Counted from the stretch's first letter, positions 34,713 through 45,854 are shown. The stretch: 64,000 nt of DNA from Enterococcus sp. RIT-PI-f (GCF_001297065.1 NZ_LHOX01000009.1:1-64000); one strand, 5' to 3'. A program made the numbers and translations. Notes: generated by a model from the letters alone, not told the origin.

Positions 34713-35658
34713 AATCGTCTTTATGGGGACACCGGCTTTTTCAGTGCCGATCCTGGAAGGCTTGCTAGAAGAAGGCTACGACATCGCTGCAGTTGTGACA
34801 CAACCAGACCGACCCGTCGGCCGTAAAAGAATCATCACACCGACACCAGTCAAAGAAGCTGCTTTGAAACACGGGTTACTTGTTTTGCAACCAGAAAAAA
34901 TCAGCGGTTCTCCAGAAATGGAACAAATCAAGACGCTGGCGCCTGATTTATTGATCACGGCAGCTTTTGGCCAATTTCTGCCTAGCAGCTTGTTGGCAGT
35001 GCCTACACATGGTGCGCTGAATGTCCATGCATCATTGTTGCCGAAATATCGCGGCGGTGCGCCCGTTCATTATGCCATCATGGCAGGTGATCAAGAAACT
35101 GGCGTCACCATCATGGAAATGATCAAAAAGATGGATGCTGGCGGCATTTTTGCCCAAGAACGGTTACCAATCACCCCTCAAGATGATGTGGGTACGATGT
35201 TTGACAAACTAAGCGCACTAGGTAAAACGCTATTGCTGCAAACTTTGCCAAACATTTTATCGGGGGAATTGACACCTGTGCCTCAAGATGAAGATTTGGT
35301 GACCTACTCGCCAAATATCAGCCGAGAACAAGAAGCAATCGATTGGCGCAAAACAGCCCAGCAAATTGATGCACAAGTTAGAGGCATGCGGCCATGGCCT
35401 ATCGCATTCACAATGTATCAAGACCAACGTTGGAAAATTTGGTCAGTGTCATCAGTAGCGCAAACGACAACTGCTGCGCCGGGTACGATCATTGAACGCA
35501 GCAAAAAAGAACTATTGATCGCTTGCGGATCAGGAACCGTTTTAGCAATCGATTCATTGCAACCGGCAGGCAAAGGCCAACAAGACATTGCTGCTTTTTT
35601 AAATGGTAGTGGACAACAGGTTCAGGTTGGACAAAAGGTCGGTGCATATGAAGCGTGA
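34705..35658 (+). CDS. fmt: Methionyl-tRNA formyltransferase
   Basis: The enzyme formylates Met-tRNA for initiation. The 317-aa protein has the N-terminal formyltransferase fold with KIVFMGTPAFSVPIL, LLPKYRGGAPVHYAIMAGD and the C-terminal OB-like domain. ATG 34705 was preferred over ATG 34699 because GGAGG is 9 nt rather than 3 nt away. It overlaps rsmB by 11 nt. Confidence 0.96.
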   Translation: MTKIVFMGTPAFSVPILEGLLEEGYDIAAVVTQPDRPVGRKRIITPTPVKEAALKHGLLVLQPEKISGSPEMEQIKTLAPDLLITAAFGQFLPSSLLAVPTHGALNVHASLLPKYRGGAPVHYAIMAGDQETGVTIMEMIKKMDAGGIFAQERLPITPQDDVGTMFDKLSALGKTLLLQTLPNILSGELTPVPQDEDLVTYSPNISREQEAIDWRKTAQQIDAQVRGMRPWPIAFTMYQDQRWKIWSVSSVAQTTTAAPGTIIERSKKELLIACGSGTVLAIDSLQPAGKGQQDIAAFLNGSGQQVQVGQKVGAYEA

Positions 35659-37006
35659 TGTAGGAGATATTCAATATACCGTTCGATATGTAGCACTGGA
35701 TGCACTGCTTAGGATCGAAAAAGGCGGGGCTTATTCCAATCTCTTATTGCGAGAGTTGATCAGCCAGGGGCGCTTAAACAGCAAAGATGGCCGCTTATTG
35801 ACAGAATTGGTCTATGGTACAGTCAGCCGACAAATCTTGCTTGATTTTTATTTAGAACATTTTATCAAGGATGCCAAAAAAGTTGAAACATGGGTCAAAT
35901 CTTTGTTGCGTTTGTCGCTATATCAATTATTGTATCTAGATAAAGTACCGGACCATGCGATTATTCATGAAGCAGTAGATATCGCGAAAGCCAAAGGCAA
36001 TCCAGGTACAGGCAAGTTCGTGAATGGCGTCTTGCGCAATGTCCAAAGAAAAGGTGTACCAGCCGTTAAAGTGCTCAAAAAACCGCTCAAACGCTTGGCC
36101 ACGGAGATCAGTATGCCCAAGTGGCTGACAGAACAATTGGTGGATCAAATCGGTATGGAAGAAACACGAGAGCTAGGGTATTCATTATTCGACCCGAATC
36201 ACGCCAGCGGTCGGATTGACTTAGCGCGTATCTCTCAAGAGGCGGCGATCGCACAATTACAAGAAGAAGGTATCGATGCCAGACCTAGTGAAATCTCGCC
36301 TTATGGCATTATCGCCGATAAAGGCTTTTTGGCTGGTTCCTCCTTGTACCGATCGGGTATGCTGACGATTCAAGACGAAAGTTCTATGCTGGTGGCACCG
36401 GCATTACAGATTGCACCCGATCATAAGGTGTTGGACGCTTGTGCGGCACCTGGGGGCAAGACCACCCACATTGCTTCTTTCTTATCCGCAGAAGCCGGTG
36501 GTAAAGTGACGGCATTGGATATCCATGAGCATAAAGTGAAATTGATCCAGGAAAATGCGACCCGCTTGGACGTATCCTCTGTCGTTGAAGCGATGGTCTT
36601 AGATGCGCGTAAGGTCGCGGATACATTTCCTGCAGAATCTTTTGACCGAATCTTGGTAGATGCGCCTTGCTCCGGTTTAGGCCTGATGCGCCGCAAGCCA
36701 GACATCAAGTACAACAAAACAGCCGCTGATTTCGCGCGGTTGCCAGTCATTCAACGGGCAATTTTGGAAAGTGTTGCCCCAACACTGAAGAAATCGGGTA
36801 TAATGGTGTACAGCACATGTACGATTCTTGCAGAAGAAAATCAACAAGTTGTGGCTGCCTTTTTGGCCGATCACCCAGAATTTGAGTTGTATGATATCGC
36901 AGTTGATCCTTTGGTGGCAACATCGATCAAAGACGGCTTATTAACGATTTATCCGCAAGATTTTATGACAGATGGCTTTTTTATCAGTTGTCTGCGCAAA
37001 AAGTAA
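35648..37006 (+). CDS. rsmB: 16S rRNA (cytosine-967-C5)-methyltransferase RsmB
   Basis: The 452-aa protein has an N-terminal NusB-like RNA-binding domain (about 1-145) and a SAM-dependent methyltransferase domain with DACAAPGGKTTHIA (about 258-271), the PCSGLG motif and the catalytic STCTI. ATG 35648 lies inside the end of fmt; the frame opens at 35603, but the downstream start suits the family N-terminus (YTVRYVALDALLRIE). Confidence 0.95.
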   Translation: MKRDVGDIQYTVRYVALDALLRIEKGGAYSNLLLRELISQGRLNSKDGRLLTELVYGTVSRQILLDFYLEHFIKDAKKVETWVKSLLRLSLYQLLYLDKVPDHAIIHEAVDIAKAKGNPGTGKFVNGVLRNVQRKGVPAVKVLKKPLKRLATEISMPKWLTEQLVDQIGMEETRELGYSLFDPNHASGRIDLARISQEAAIAQLQEEGIDARPSEISPYGIIADKGFLAGSSLYRSGMLTIQDESSMLVAPALQIAPDHKVLDACAAPGGKTTHIASFLSAEAGGKVTALDIHEHKVKLIQENATRLDVSSVVEAMVLDARKVADTFPAESFDRILVDAPCSGLGLMRRKPDIKYNKTAADFARLPVIQRAILESVAPTLKKSGIMVYSTCTILAEENQQVVAAFLADHPEFELYDIAVDPLVATSIKDGLLTIYPQDFMTDGFFISCLRKK

Positions 37007-37020
37007 TGAGGTGAAAGAAA

Positions 37021-37761
37021 TTGGAGATACGTTTTCAATCAGATGTCGGCAAACGGCGTAATACGAACCAAGACTTTGCAGCAACCTATGTCAATAAAGC
37101 CAATATCACATTGGCATTGCTTGCAGATGGCATGGGCGGCCATCGTGCCGGCGATGTAGCCAGTCGACAAGCAGTTAGTGAGATCGGCACCGCTTGGGAA
37201 CAAACGACACTGACCGATAGTGAAAAAACGGCCCAATGGCTGATCCAAAAGATTCAGCAAGAAAGCCAAGCCATTTACCAAAAAGGCCAAACGCAAGAAG
37301 AACTCAATGGTATGGGTACAACGATCATTGCCGTGGCGCTTTTTGGCGATCAATTTACGATCGCCAATGTAGGCGACAGCCGTGCGTATTTGTTGCGTAA
37401 TCATACATTGACACAAATCACGGAAGATCATTCATTGGTCAATGAATTGGTCAAATCGGGACAAATCACTGCTGAAATGGCCTTGAATCATCCAAGGAAA
37501 AATGTGTTGACCCGCTCTGTGGGGATGCCCAGTGAAGTAGAAGTGGATGTGGCAATCCATTACTTTGGTGCACAAGACTATTTATTGGTTTGTTCAGATG
37601 GATTGACCAATATGGTGTCTGATCAAGAAATCGCTGCGACGATCGAAGGAACGCCAGCGTTAGAAACCACTGTCCAACAACTGATCGACCAAGCCAACGC
37701 TAGAGGCGGCGTAGACAATATCACTGTACTGCTGATCAAAGTCGGAGGAGAAGGCCTATGA
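37021..37761 (+). CDS. stp: PP2C-family Ser/Thr protein phosphatase (Stp/PrpC)
   Basis: The phosphatase reverses PrkC phosphorylation. The 246-aa PPM protein has metal-binding Asp residues in [15 protein letters not shown] (about 36-42), [18 protein letters not shown] and GGVDNITV. The TTG start has GAGGTGAAAG upstream. Its stop overlaps the prkC start (ATGA). Confidence 0.97.
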   Translation: MEIRFQSDVGKRRNTNQDFAATYVNKANITLALLADGMGGHRAGDVASRQAVSEIGTAWEQTTLTDSEKTAQWLIQKIQQESQAIYQKGQTQEELNGMGTTIIAVALFGDQFTIANVGDSRAYLLRNHTLTQITEDHSLVNELVKSGQITAEMALNHPRKNVLTRSVGMPSEVEVDVAIHYFGAQDYLLVCSDGLTNMVSDQEIAATIEGTPALETTVQQLIDQANARGGVDNITVLLIKVGGEGL

Positions 37762-39740
37762 TAGAAATTGGCAAGAAAATCAACGGCCGTTACAAAATCA
37801 TCGGCAATATCGGCAGTGGCGGCATGGCCAACGTCTTTTTGGCCCACGATCTGATTTTAGACCGTGAAGTTGCCATCAAAGTCTTGCGCTTTGATTTCCA
37901 AAATGATCAAAGTGCGATCCGTCGTTTTCAGCGTGAAGCATTGGCAGCTACCGAATTGGTTCATCCCAATATCGTGACGGTCTATGATGTAGGTGAAGAA
38001 GATGGGATGCAATTTTTGGTCATGGAATACGTCAAAGGCATGGATCTGAAACGATACATCCAAACGCATTATCCAGTTCCTTACTTGCAAGTGGTCGATA
38101 TCGTGCAACAAGTATTGTCGGCAGTAGCCTTAGCCCATCAGCACCGAATCATTCACAGAGATTTGAAACCGCAAAATATTTTGATCAATGAAGAAGGTGT
38201 CGTGAAAATCACCGATTTTGGGATTGCGATCGCATTATCGGAGACATCGATCACGCAAACCAATTCGATGTTAGGTTCAGTCCATTACTTGTCACCAGAG
38301 CAAGCCCGGGGCAGCATGGCGACCAATCAATCGGATATCTACGCCATCGGGATCATTCTATATGAAATGTTGACGGGCAAAGTACCTTTCGACGGTGAGT
38401 CAGCCGTCACCATTGCATTGAAGCATTTCCAAGATGATATCCCATCGATTCGCATCTATGATAAAAATGTCCCACAATCGATTGAAAACATCGTATTGAA
38501 AGCCACTGCCAAAGAACAAGCCGATCGCTACAAAACGGCAGACGAAATGCGAGAAGATTTGGCTACTGTTTTGTCACCAGACCGTTTGAATGAGCCTAAA
38601 TGGACGCCGCATGCTTTGTTGGATGAAACGCGGGTGATCACGCCAATCGAGGAAGCAGCGATCGTGGCACCTGCGGAAACAGAACCAGTCGAGGTGCCTG
38701 AGGAAGAAACCAAGGACAAACCTAAGAAGAAAAAGAAATGGTGGTTGATTTTTCCGATTCTAGTGTTTGCAGCGATGCTTGGGATCGGCGGTTATTTCTT
38801 ATTTGGCGGTGGTCGAGGAGATGTCGCGATCCCAGATGTCAGCGGCGATACCGAGGCCACTGCTCGAACAACCCTGACGGATGCGGGCTTACAAGTTGCT
38901 GAGGAAGTTGAAGAAATCGCTGACGATGAGATCGAGGCAGGACAAGTGGTCAAAACCGATCCTCCAGCCGGCAATGAAGTCAAAAGAAATGCGACGGTGA
39001 CCCTGTATATCAGCAGCGGCACGGAGAAGATTGCGTTCAAAGACTATACTGGCCAAACCTTTGAAGATGTCAAAGAAGAATTGATCAAACTAGGCTTCTC
39101 TGAAGATCAGATCAATACAGAAACCAAGTCAGATGATGATGTAGAGGAAGGGGATATCATTAGCCAATCCCCAGCAGAAGACGAAGAAGTATCGCCGAAA
39201 GAAGATACAGTCAGCTTCGTTGTCAGCAGTGGTCCTGCTTCTTTTGAAATGGACAACTATTACGGGATGACTGAAGCAGCTGCAAAAGCGGATCTAACCT
39301 CTAAAGGTGTTGCCTCAAGTCAGATTTCGATTGTCTATGCCACCAGTGATCAGCCATCAGGCACTGTGATCGCCCAAGCCCCTGAATCAGGCGGCGAAGT
39401 ATTTGCCTCTAGAACGACGATCACTTTGACGATCAGCAGCGGACAAGAAATGGTCAATGTGCCACGGATCGTCGGCAAATCACAAGCGGATGCTGAAGCA
39501 GACCTAAATGAAGCAGGATTACTCTTTGACATTGAAGAAGCGTCTGATTACAGTGATACCCCAGCTGGTCAAGTGACAAGTGTTTCACCAGGTGCAGGGA
39601 CGTCAGTTGCTGTCGGCTCAACAGTGACAGTCACAGTTTCAAAAGGACCAGAACCAGAAGAATCAAGCAGCAGTTCTACGACAAGTTCAGAATCGACAAC
39701 AGACACACCAACGAGCTCTACTGAATCGAATGATGACTAA
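37758..39740 (+). CDS. prkC: PASTA-domain Ser/Thr protein kinase (PrkC/StkP/IreK type)
   Basis: This membrane kinase senses peptidoglycan/lipid II and controls wall homeostasis; the enterococcal orthologue IreK is known for cephalosporin tolerance. The 660-aa protein has a kinase domain (about 1-275: [31 protein letters not shown]), a basic juxtamembrane stretch KPKKKKKWW, one TM (about 330-350) and four PASTA repeats (about 355-620). A Ser/Thr-rich tail ends the protein. It overlaps stp by 4 nt. Confidence 0.97.
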   Translation: MIEIGKKINGRYKIIGNIGSGGMANVFLAHDLILDREVAIKVLRFDFQNDQSAIRRFQREALAATELVHPNIVTVYDVGEEDGMQFLVMEYVKGMDLKRYIQTHYPVPYLQVVDIVQQVLSAVALAHQHRIIHRDLKPQNILINEEGVVKITDFGIAIALSETSITQTNSMLGSVHYLSPEQARGSMATNQSDIYAIGIILYEMLTGKVPFDGESAVTIALKHFQDDIPSIRIYDKNVPQSIENIVLKATAKEQADRYKTADEMREDLATVLSPDRLNEPKWTPHALLDETRVITPIEEAAIVAPAETEPVEVPEEETKDKPKKKKKWWLIFPILVFAAMLGIGGYFLFGGGRGDVAIPDVSGDTEATARTTLTDAGLQVAEEVEEIADDEIEAGQVVKTDPPAGNEVKRNATVTLYISSGTEKIAFKDYTGQTFEDVKEELIKLGFSEDQINTETKSDDDVEEGDIISQSPAEDEEVSPKEDTVSFVVSSGPASFEMDNYYGMTEAAAKADLTSKGVASSQISIVYATSDQPSGTVIAQAPESGGEVFASRTTITLTISSGQEMVNVPRIVGKSQADAEADLNEAGLLFDIEEASDYSDTPAGQVTSVSPGAGTSVAVGSTVTVTVSKGPEPEESSSSSTTSSESTTDTPTSSTESNDD

Positions 39741-39766
39741 CGATTAGAAGCATGGTATGTTTTAGA

Positions 39767-39821
39767 AACGTCAATCGCCAGCATGGGAGAATGATCCCTG
39801 CTGTCGACTTGGCGTTTTTTG
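39767..39821 (+). terminator. Terminator after prkC
   Basis: AACGTCAATCGCCAGCATGGG pairs imperfectly with CCCTGCTGTCGACTTGGCGTT and is followed by TTTTT. Confidence 0.7.
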
Positions 39822-39906
39822 CGCTAGTTAAGCAAGACATCAGCCCAATTCCAGTGTGCGACTTTAAAAATTCCTTTAGTAAACGCCTCCTGTTAAGCGT
39901 ACGTCT

Positions 39907-39954
39907 TTGCAACGACGTAAAATTTGGGTATAATGAAGGTCAGAATTAGTCAAG
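39907..39954 (+). promoter_or_regulatory. ctsR-clpC promoter with overlapping CtsR operator
   Basis: TTGCAA (39907-39912), 16-bp spacer and TATAAT (39929-39934) form the promoter. GGTCAGA-N3-AGTCAAG (39938-39954) matches the CtsR heptad repeat GGTCAAA-N3-RGTCAAA with two mismatches and covers the expected transcription start, as in autoregulated ctsR operons. Confidence 0.75.
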
Positions 39955-39967
39955 GGAGGGAAATGAA

Positions 39968-40435
39968 TTGAGTCATCATAACACTTCCGATTTGATTGAA
40001 GCCTATTTGAAAAAAATCCTTGAAGATAGCGAAATCATTGAAATTCGCCGTGCCGAAATGGCCAACCTTTTCAATTGTGTGCCTTCACAAATAAACTATG
40101 TCATCAATACCCGTTTTACCGTACAGCGGGGCTATACCGTTGAAAGCAAGCGAGGCGGGGGCGGATACATTCGGATCGAAAAAGTCAAAATTACAGATAG
40201 CCATCACTATTTAAAAGAAATCAATCAATTATTTGATGAAACGATTTCTGAAAAAGATGCCTATGCGATTATTCAAAAGCTGTACGAGGAAGGAATCCTG
40301 TCCAAGCGAGAAGGCAATTTATTATTGACCGTCATCGCGAAAGCAGTTCTAGGACGTTCTCCTTATGAAAATAGAACACGCGCAGATTTGCTCCATGCAA
40401 TACTAGAACGATTAAGTTATGAAGACAGGAAGTGA
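39968..40435 (+). CDS. ctsR: Transcriptional repressor CtsR
   Basis: CtsR represses clp and other class III heat-shock genes. The 155-aa protein has the N-terminal winged helix (NTSDLIEAYLKKIL, RAEMANLFNCVPSQINYVI) with the beta-wing RGGGGYIRI (about 62-70, conserved glycines and the thermosensing loop) and the C-terminal dimer domain. The TTG start has GGGAGGG 8 nt upstream. The gap to clpC is 5 nt; mcsA and mcsB, present between them in Bacillus, are absent, as usual for Lactobacillales. Confidence 0.96.
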   Translation: MSHHNTSDLIEAYLKKILEDSEIIEIRRAEMANLFNCVPSQINYVINTRFTVQRGYTVESKRGGGGYIRIEKVKITDSHHYLKEINQLFDETISEKDAYAIIQKLYEEGILSKREGNLLLTVIAKAVLGRSPYENRTRADLLHAILERLSYEDRK

Positions 40436-40440
40436 AAGAG

Positions 40441-42921
40441 ATGGATGAACTATTCACCCAACGCGCGAAAGCCGTTTTGGCGATTGCGCAAGAAGAAGCG
40501 AAATACTTTAAGCACCAAGCCGTTGGTTCAGAACACATCTTGCTTGCCTTAGTCATTGAACAAAATGGCATTGCTGGCAAAACACTACGAGAAATGAATA
40601 TCACTGAAAATGATATACGTGAAGAAATCGAACATTTGACCGGATATGGCACTGTACGCCATTATCCAGAGAACGCCTATTTGGCTTACTCGCCACGGGC
40701 GAAACATACCTTCGCCTTTGCAGGAGATGAAGCCAAGCGATTAGGGGCTCCGCAAATTGGTACAGAGCATTTATTGCTGGGACTATTACGAGATGAAGAC
40801 ATTCTGGCGTCTCGCATCATGTTGAATTTGGGCTTAAGCTTAGCCAAAATGCGGCAATTATTGAAGAAAAAAATGGGCTTTAGTGAAACCAAAAATGGTA
40901 CAGCCGGTCGTCGTCGTCCAGCCCAAGGAAAGGCGCAGCCACAAGGCACGCCAACCCTTGATTCATTGGCGAGAGATTTGACCAAATTGGCCAGTGACAA
41001 ACGCTTAGACCCTGTTGTCGGCCGTGCCAAAGAAGTCAAACGGCTGATCCAAATTCTGAGTCGCCGGACCAAAAACAATCCAGTATTGGTTGGTGAACCT
41101 GGTGTAGGTAAGACCGCGATTGCTGAAGGGTTAGCCCAAAAGATCATCAATGGCGAGGTCCCAGAAGATATGCAGAACAAACGCTTGATGATGCTAGATA
41201 TGGGTGCATTGGTGGCAGGCACGAAATACCGTGGCGAATTTGAAGATCGGATGAAAAAAATCATCGATGAAATCTATCAAGATGGGCAAATCATTCTCTT
41301 CATCGATGAATTGCACACCTTGATTGGTGCTGGTGGTGCAGAAGGCGCGATCGATGCCTCAAATATCTTGAAACCAGCATTGGCCCGTGGGGAACTGCAA
41401 ACTATCGGGGCAACTACACTAGATGAATACCAAAAATATATCGAAAAAGATTCCGCACTTGAACGGCGCTTTGCTCGGGTTCAAGTGGATGAACCAACAC
41501 CTGAAGAAGCCGAAGAAATTTTACGTGGCTTACGTCCACGTTATGAAGAACATCATGGCGTAGAAATTTCTGATGAAGCATTGCATGCAGCCGTTCAATT
41601 GTCTGTTCGCTACATCAATTCCCGTCAATTGCCTGATAAAGCCATCGACTTGATGGACGAATCGGCAGCCAAGGTCCGCTTGGATCGCACGGATGAGAGT
41701 TCAGAATTGGCTGAATTGCAAAATGATATCGCCAATTTGATCGAAGAAAAAGAAGCTGCGATTCGCCAGCAAGATTTTGAAGCCGCAGCCCGTTTGCGGA
41801 TCAAAGAAAAGAAATTGACCCAGCAATTAACGGAAGTAGCTTTCATGGAAGTCAAAGAATCATCAGGCTATGCAGATAGCGTAACTTCCGAAGATGTCGC
41901 AACTGTCGTGTCTCAATGGACAGGTGTACCCTTGCAGCAAATGGAGAAAAAAGAAAGCGAACGCTTATTAGATCTTGAGAAAATCTTGCACCAACGTCTT
42001 GTTGGTCAGGAAGAGGCGGTCAAAGCCGTTGCCCGTTCGATTCGACGCGCCAGAAGCGGGTTGAAAGATCCTAACCGTCCGATTGGTTCCTTTATGTTCT
42101 TAGGCCCAACCGGCGTGGGTAAGACTGAATTGGCGAAAGCCCTAGCGGAAGCCATGTTTGGCAGCGAAGATGCCTTAGTCCGTGTCGATATGTCTGAGTT
42201 CATGGAAAAATATAGTACCAGTCGATTGATTGGTTCGCCGCCAGGCTATGTCGGCTATGATGAAGGTGGACAACTGACCGAAAAAATCCGCTCTAAGCCT
42301 TATTCAGTCATTTTGCTGGATGAAGTCGAAAAAGCCCATCCAGATGTTTTCAATATTCTATTGCAAGTCTTAGATGATGGCCATCTGACGGATGCCAAAG
42401 GCCGAAAAGTCGATTTCCGCAATACGATTTTGATCATGACATCAAATATCGGGGCACAAGCAATCCGAGAAGAAAAAAGTGTTGGCTTCAATGTGACGGA
42501 TCTGACCAAAGACCATCAAGCAATGCAAAAACGGATTCTTGAAGAGTTGAAGAAAGCGTTCCGCCCAGAATTCTTGAACCGTGTCGATGAAACAGTCGTC
42601 TTCCAATCATTGGGTGAAGGCGAGATCCACGAAATCGTCAAAATTATGAGCAAGTCGATTATCAAGCGCTTGGCGACACAAGACATTCAATTGAAAATCA
42701 CGCCATCTGCCATCGATGTGATCGGCAAGGCTGGTTTCGATCCTGAATATGGTGCCCGTCCTATCCGACGTGCACTGCAAAAAGAAGTAGAAGATCGGTT
42801 GAGTGAAGCCTTGCTATCTGGACAAATCCATTTAGGTGACAAAGTCACGATCGGTGCCTCTAAGGGAACGATCACCTTAAATGTCAAAGAAGGCCAAGCC
42901 AAAGTATTGCAACAAGTCTAA
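40441..42921 (+). CDS. clpC: ATP-dependent Clp protease ATP-binding subunit ClpC
   Basis: ClpC is an AAA+ unfoldase partnering ClpP. From ATG 40441 it is 826 aa: N-terminal repeats (about 1-145: [19 protein letters not shown]), AAA1 with [13 protein letters not shown], a coiled M-domain with a UVR motif ([22 protein letters not shown]), AAA2 with [12 protein letters not shown], and the C-terminal D2-small domain. Start 40441 has AGGAAG 8 nt upstream; GTG 40432 is less likely. Co-transcribed with ctsR. Confidence 0.97.
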   Translation: MDELFTQRAKAVLAIAQEEAKYFKHQAVGSEHILLALVIEQNGIAGKTLREMNITENDIREEIEHLTGYGTVRHYPENAYLAYSPRAKHTFAFAGDEAKRLGAPQIGTEHLLLGLLRDEDILASRIMLNLGLSLAKMRQLLKKKMGFSETKNGTAGRRRPAQGKAQPQGTPTLDSLARDLTKLASDKRLDPVVGRAKEVKRLIQILSRRTKNNPVLVGEPGVGKTAIAEGLAQKIINGEVPEDMQNKRLMMLDMGALVAGTKYRGEFEDRMKKIIDEIYQDGQIILFIDELHTLIGAGGAEGAIDASNILKPALARGELQTIGATTLDEYQKYIEKDSALERRFARVQVDEPTPEEAEEILRGLRPRYEEHHGVEISDEALHAAVQLSVRYINSRQLPDKAIDLMDESAAKVRLDRTDESSELAELQNDIANLIEEKEAAIRQQDFEAAARLRIKEKKLTQQLTEVAFMEVKESSGYADSVTSEDVATVVSQWTGVPLQQMEKKESERLLDLEKILHQRLVGQEEAVKAVARSIRRARSGLKDPNRPIGSFMFLGPTGVGKTELAKALAEAMFGSEDALVRVDMSEFMEKYSTSRLIGSPPGYVGYDEGGQLTEKIRSKPYSVILLDEVEKAHPDVFNILLQVLDDGHLTDAKGRKVDFRNTILIMTSNIGAQAIREEKSVGFNVTDLTKDHQAMQKRILEELKKAFRPEFLNRVDETVVFQSLGEGEIHEIVKIMSKSIIKRLATQDIQLKITPSAIDVIGKAGFDPEYGARPIRRALQKEVEDRLSEALLSGQIHLGDKVTIGASKGTITLNVKEGQAKVLQQV

Positions 42922-42925
42922 TCAC

Positions 42926-42960
42926 GGAAGGCAGCAGGTATCCTGTTGTCTTCTTTTTTG
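42926..42960 (+). terminator. Terminator after clpC
   Basis: GAAGGCAGCAGG / CCTGTTGTCTTC (wobble pairs) with a 3-nt loop is followed by TTTTTT. Confidence 0.85.
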
Positions 42961-43087
42961 TTTGCACATGTATGAGAAACGAAAAGGCCCGTTGATCCAT
43001 CTATTGATGGGGATTCTCTTTGATGGTACGATAGGAATGAATCGCTAAATAAATATTATGAAAAGGAAAGGCAAAGGAGTGAGAAGG

Positions 43088-43420
43088 ATGCGATATGCCT
43101 ATATCTATTATGGACGCAAGATAAGAAGGGTGAGTATATTTACGCTGAAATTCATCGATTATCTATTGTTGTATCTTGTTGCCGCCAGACAGTTGTATCT
43201 ATTTATTCAGCTCTTTTTCTTATGTCTTTTTTGTTTGCTCATAGGCGCAGGGATTGCATGCATAAGAAGAAAAAGGCAGTATGGGATGATCAAGGACCGG
43301 CCAAAATCTGATGCATATCTACATCCCAATCATGATCAACGAGAAAATTTGATTTTATTCACGTGTATCTTGATTTTCCTTGCAGCACTATATTTGATTT
43401 CCTTACCATTACCAGTTTAA
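43088..43420 (+). CDS. Small membrane protein of unknown function
   Basis: I do not recognise this 110-aa protein. It has two strongly hydrophobic stretches (about residues 22-58 and 87-108) around a basic, hydrophilic loop (RRKRQYGMIKDRPKSD), so it probably spans the membrane two or three times. ATG 43088 has AAAGGAG 8 nt upstream; the frame opens at 43058. It stands alone between clpC and the U32 genes. The 257 nt after it hold no gene I can support. Confidence 0.6.
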   Translation: MRYAYIYYGRKIRRVSIFTLKFIDYLLLYLVAARQLYLFIQLFFLCLFCLLIGAGIACIRRKRQYGMIKDRPKSDAYLHPNHDQRENLILFTCILIFLAALYLISLPLPV

Positions 43421-43621
43421 ATAGGCATCCTCAACAAACAGACATCGTAAGCAAAATCGATGGCTGTTTGTATTTGATTGCATTCATGTATCATTCGTAT
43501 CAAGAAGATCTTGTCAGATATGCGTGGATATTCACAAATATTTTCCATGTAAAAGCTTTCTATATCAGCAATAAAAACTGATCGACACCATTTTTCGTGA
43601 AAGAAAGAATAGCGGAGACTA

Positions 43622-43650
43622 TTGGAAACTTGCTATCTATGTGATACTAT
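43622..43650 (+). promoter_or_regulatory. Promoter for the U32 gene pair
   Basis: TTGGAA (43622-43627), 17-bp spacer and TACTAT (43645-43650) lie 29 nt before the start codon. Confidence 0.55.
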
Positions 43651-43678
43651 GAATGAGTTAAAAAAAAGGAGGCGCACT

Positions 43679-44599
43679 ATGGTCGAGATTATTGCAACGG
43701 TCGAATCGATCGAACAAGCGACGGCGATCATGCCCTATATCGATACTTTATTTTTTGGAGAAGAAACATTCGGACTGCGTTTGCCGGCATCTTTTTCTCG
43801 TGAAGAACAATCTACATTGATCCAAATGGCCCACCAAGCAGGCAAGAAAGTAACAATTGCTGTCAATGGGATCATGCATCCCGAAAAAATGACTTTGATC
43901 CCCGAATATTTACGTTTTTTGCGGGCACAAGCAGCAGATCAAATTGCCATCGGTGATCCAGGCATTATTTACCGCATGCAGCAAAATCCTGAATGTGCGC
44001 TGCCATTTATATATGCAGCTGAAACCTTAGTTACCAGTGCACGCCAAATCAATTTTTGGGGCCAAAAAGGTGCAATTGGTGCAGTCTTAGCGCGGGAAGT
44101 TCCCTTCGATGAAATGAAAGACCTTGCGCCGCAAGTCGATATTCCAGTAGAAGTATTGGTCTATGGTGCAACTTGTATTCACCAATCGAAACGGCCGTTA
44201 CTGCAAAATTATTATCACTATACGCAGCAAACAGAAGAAAAAAATCATAAACGCGGATTGTTTCTATCGGAACCTAAAAAAGAAGAAACCCATTATTCAA
44301 TTTATGAAGACAGTCATGGTACCCATATTTTTGCCAATAACGATCTTAATTTGATGGAACAACTGCTGGAATTGACAGAACATGGCTATCATACGTGGAA
44401 ATTGGATGGACTATATACACGAGGAACTGATTTTGTCGACATTGCGGCCTTGTTTGCGCAAGCCAAAGCGGCAATTGAAACCGATCAATTCACAACAGCT
44501 GATGCCATGCATCTGAGCACACAAATCCAAGCACTTCACCCGCAAAATCGGGGACTGGATACTGGATTTTATTCTTTTGATCGTGATGATATCAAGTAA
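43679..44599 (+). CDS. U32 family peptidase-like protein (TrhP1-like tRNA hydroxylation)
   Basis: The 306-aa protein is the shorter of a U32-family pair. In Bacillus the neighbouring pair (YrrN/YrrO, TrhP1/TrhP2) is needed for prephenate-dependent hydroxylation of U34 in tRNAs; the older peptidase name is historical. Seen here: an N-terminal TIM-barrel-like region (VEIIATVESIEQA), AREVPFDEM and VEVLVYGATCIHQSKR. ATG 43679 has AAAGGAGG 6 nt upstream. It is followed 13 nt later by the second U32 gene. Confidence 0.85.
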   Translation: MVEIIATVESIEQATAIMPYIDTLFFGEETFGLRLPASFSREEQSTLIQMAHQAGKKVTIAVNGIMHPEKMTLIPEYLRFLRAQAADQIAIGDPGIIYRMQQNPECALPFIYAAETLVTSARQINFWGQKGAIGAVLAREVPFDEMKDLAPQVDIPVEVLVYGATCIHQSKRPLLQNYYHYTQQTEEKNHKRGLFLSEPKKEETHYSIYEDSHGTHIFANNDLNLMEQLLELTEHGYHTWKLDGLYTRGTDFVDIAALFAQAKAAIETDQFTTADAMHLSTQIQALHPQNRGLDTGFYSFDRDDIK

Positions 44600-44612
44600 G
44601 GAGCAATCGGAA

Positions 44613-45854
44613 ATGACAGTCAAACAAGCATTGAAACGACCAGAAGTGTTGGCACCTGCTGGGACGTTAGAAAAATTAAAAACAGCGATCCATTATGGCG
44701 CAGACGCTGTCTATATCGGCGGTAATGCCTATGGATTACGCAGTCGTGCCGGCAATTTTACATATGAAGAGATGGCGGAAGGCGTTGCTTTTGCCAAAGC
44801 CCATGATGCCAAGGTCTATGTGGCAGCGAATATGGTCACCCATGAGGGCAACCAAGAAGGCGCGGGAGAATTCTTCCGAGAGTTACGGGATGTCGGCATT
44901 TCAGCTGTGATTGTATCTGACCCAGCATTGATCAGTATTTGTGCTGCGGAAGCCCCAGGTTTGCCGATCCATTTATCGACACAAGCTAGCGCCACCAATT
45001 ACGAAACACTAGAGTTTTGGCGGGAAGAAGGCTTGGAACGTGTGGTTTTGGCACGGGAAGTTTCGATGTCAGAAGTGGCTGAGATCCGCAAACATACAAG
45101 TGTTGAGATTGAAGCCTTCATCCATGGCGCGATGTGTATTTCTTATTCTGGTCGTTGTACGTTATCGAACCATATGTCGATGCGAGATGCCAACCGCGGC
45201 GGGTGTTCGCAATCTTGCCGCTGGAAGTATGACTTGTTCGATATGCCTTTTGCAGGAGAACGGAACAGTTTGACCAAAAACGGCGCAATTGAAGAAGAAT
45301 ACTCCATGAGTGCAGTAGATATGTCGATGATCGAACATATTCCTGATTTGATCCAAAACGGTGTCGATAGCTTTAAAATCGAAGGGCGCATGAAATCGAT
45401 CCACTACGTGTCCACAGTAGCCAATGTCTATAAAGCAGCCGTTGACAGTTATATGGCCGATCCTGACAATTATGTCTGCAAACAAGAATGGATCGATGAG
45501 TTATGGAAAGTGGCGCAACGAGAATTGGCCTCAGGTTTTTATTACGATACACCAAGTGAAAATGAACAACTATTCGGAGCCCGGCGCAAAATCCCGCAAT
45601 ACAAATTCATCGGGGAAGTCATGGCGTATGACCCAATCACCCAAACCGCCACGATTCGCCAAAGAAATCACTTTTCAGTCGGCGATGAGATCGAATTTTA
45701 TGGTCCCGGATTCCATCACTTTCACCAAACTGTGGAAGTCATGTATAATGAAGATGGTGAAGCCATCGATCGCGCACCAAATCCAATGATGCTTTTAACG
45801 ATGCCGGTCAAAGAACCAGTAGCCGTTGGAGATATGATTCGGAAGAAAAAATAA
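44613..45854 (+). CDS. U32 family peptidase-like protein (TrhP2-like tRNA hydroxylation)
   Basis: The 413-aa protein has the U32 signature EAFIHGAMCISYSGRC (about 170-185) and the cysteine-rich NRGGCSQSCRWKYDL that probably binds an iron-sulfur cluster, plus PEVLAPAGTLEKLKTAIHYGADAVYIGG at the N-terminus and FKIEGRMKS. With its partner it would hydroxylate tRNA U34 (ho5U). ATG 44613 has TAAGGAG 9 nt upstream; the frame opens at 44577 inside the preceding gene. Confidence 0.92.
   Translation: MTVKQALKRPEVLAPAGTLEKLKTAIHYGADAVYIGGNAYGLRSRAGNFTYEEMAEGVAFAKAHDAKVYVAANMVTHEGNQEGAGEFFRELRDVGISAVIVSDPALISICAAEAPGLPIHLSTQASATNYETLEFWREEGLERVVLAREVSMSEVAEIRKHTSVEIEAFIHGAMCISYSGRCTLSNHMSMRDANRGGCSQSCRWKYDLFDMPFAGERNSLTKNGAIEEEYSMSAVDMSMIEHIPDLIQNGVDSFKIEGRMKSIHYVSTVANVYKAAVDSYMADPDNYVCKQEWIDELWKVAQRELASGFYYDTPSENEQLFGARRKIPQYKFIGEVMAYDPITQTATIRQRNHFSVGDEIEFYGPGFHHFHQTVEVMYNEDGEAIDRAPNPMMLLTMPVKEPVAVGDMIRKKK

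Noticed and set aside
43363-43581. 72-aa plus-strand reading frame after the small membrane protein
   Set aside because: It overlaps the previous gene in another frame, has no ribosome site, and its composition looks like translated intergenic DNA.
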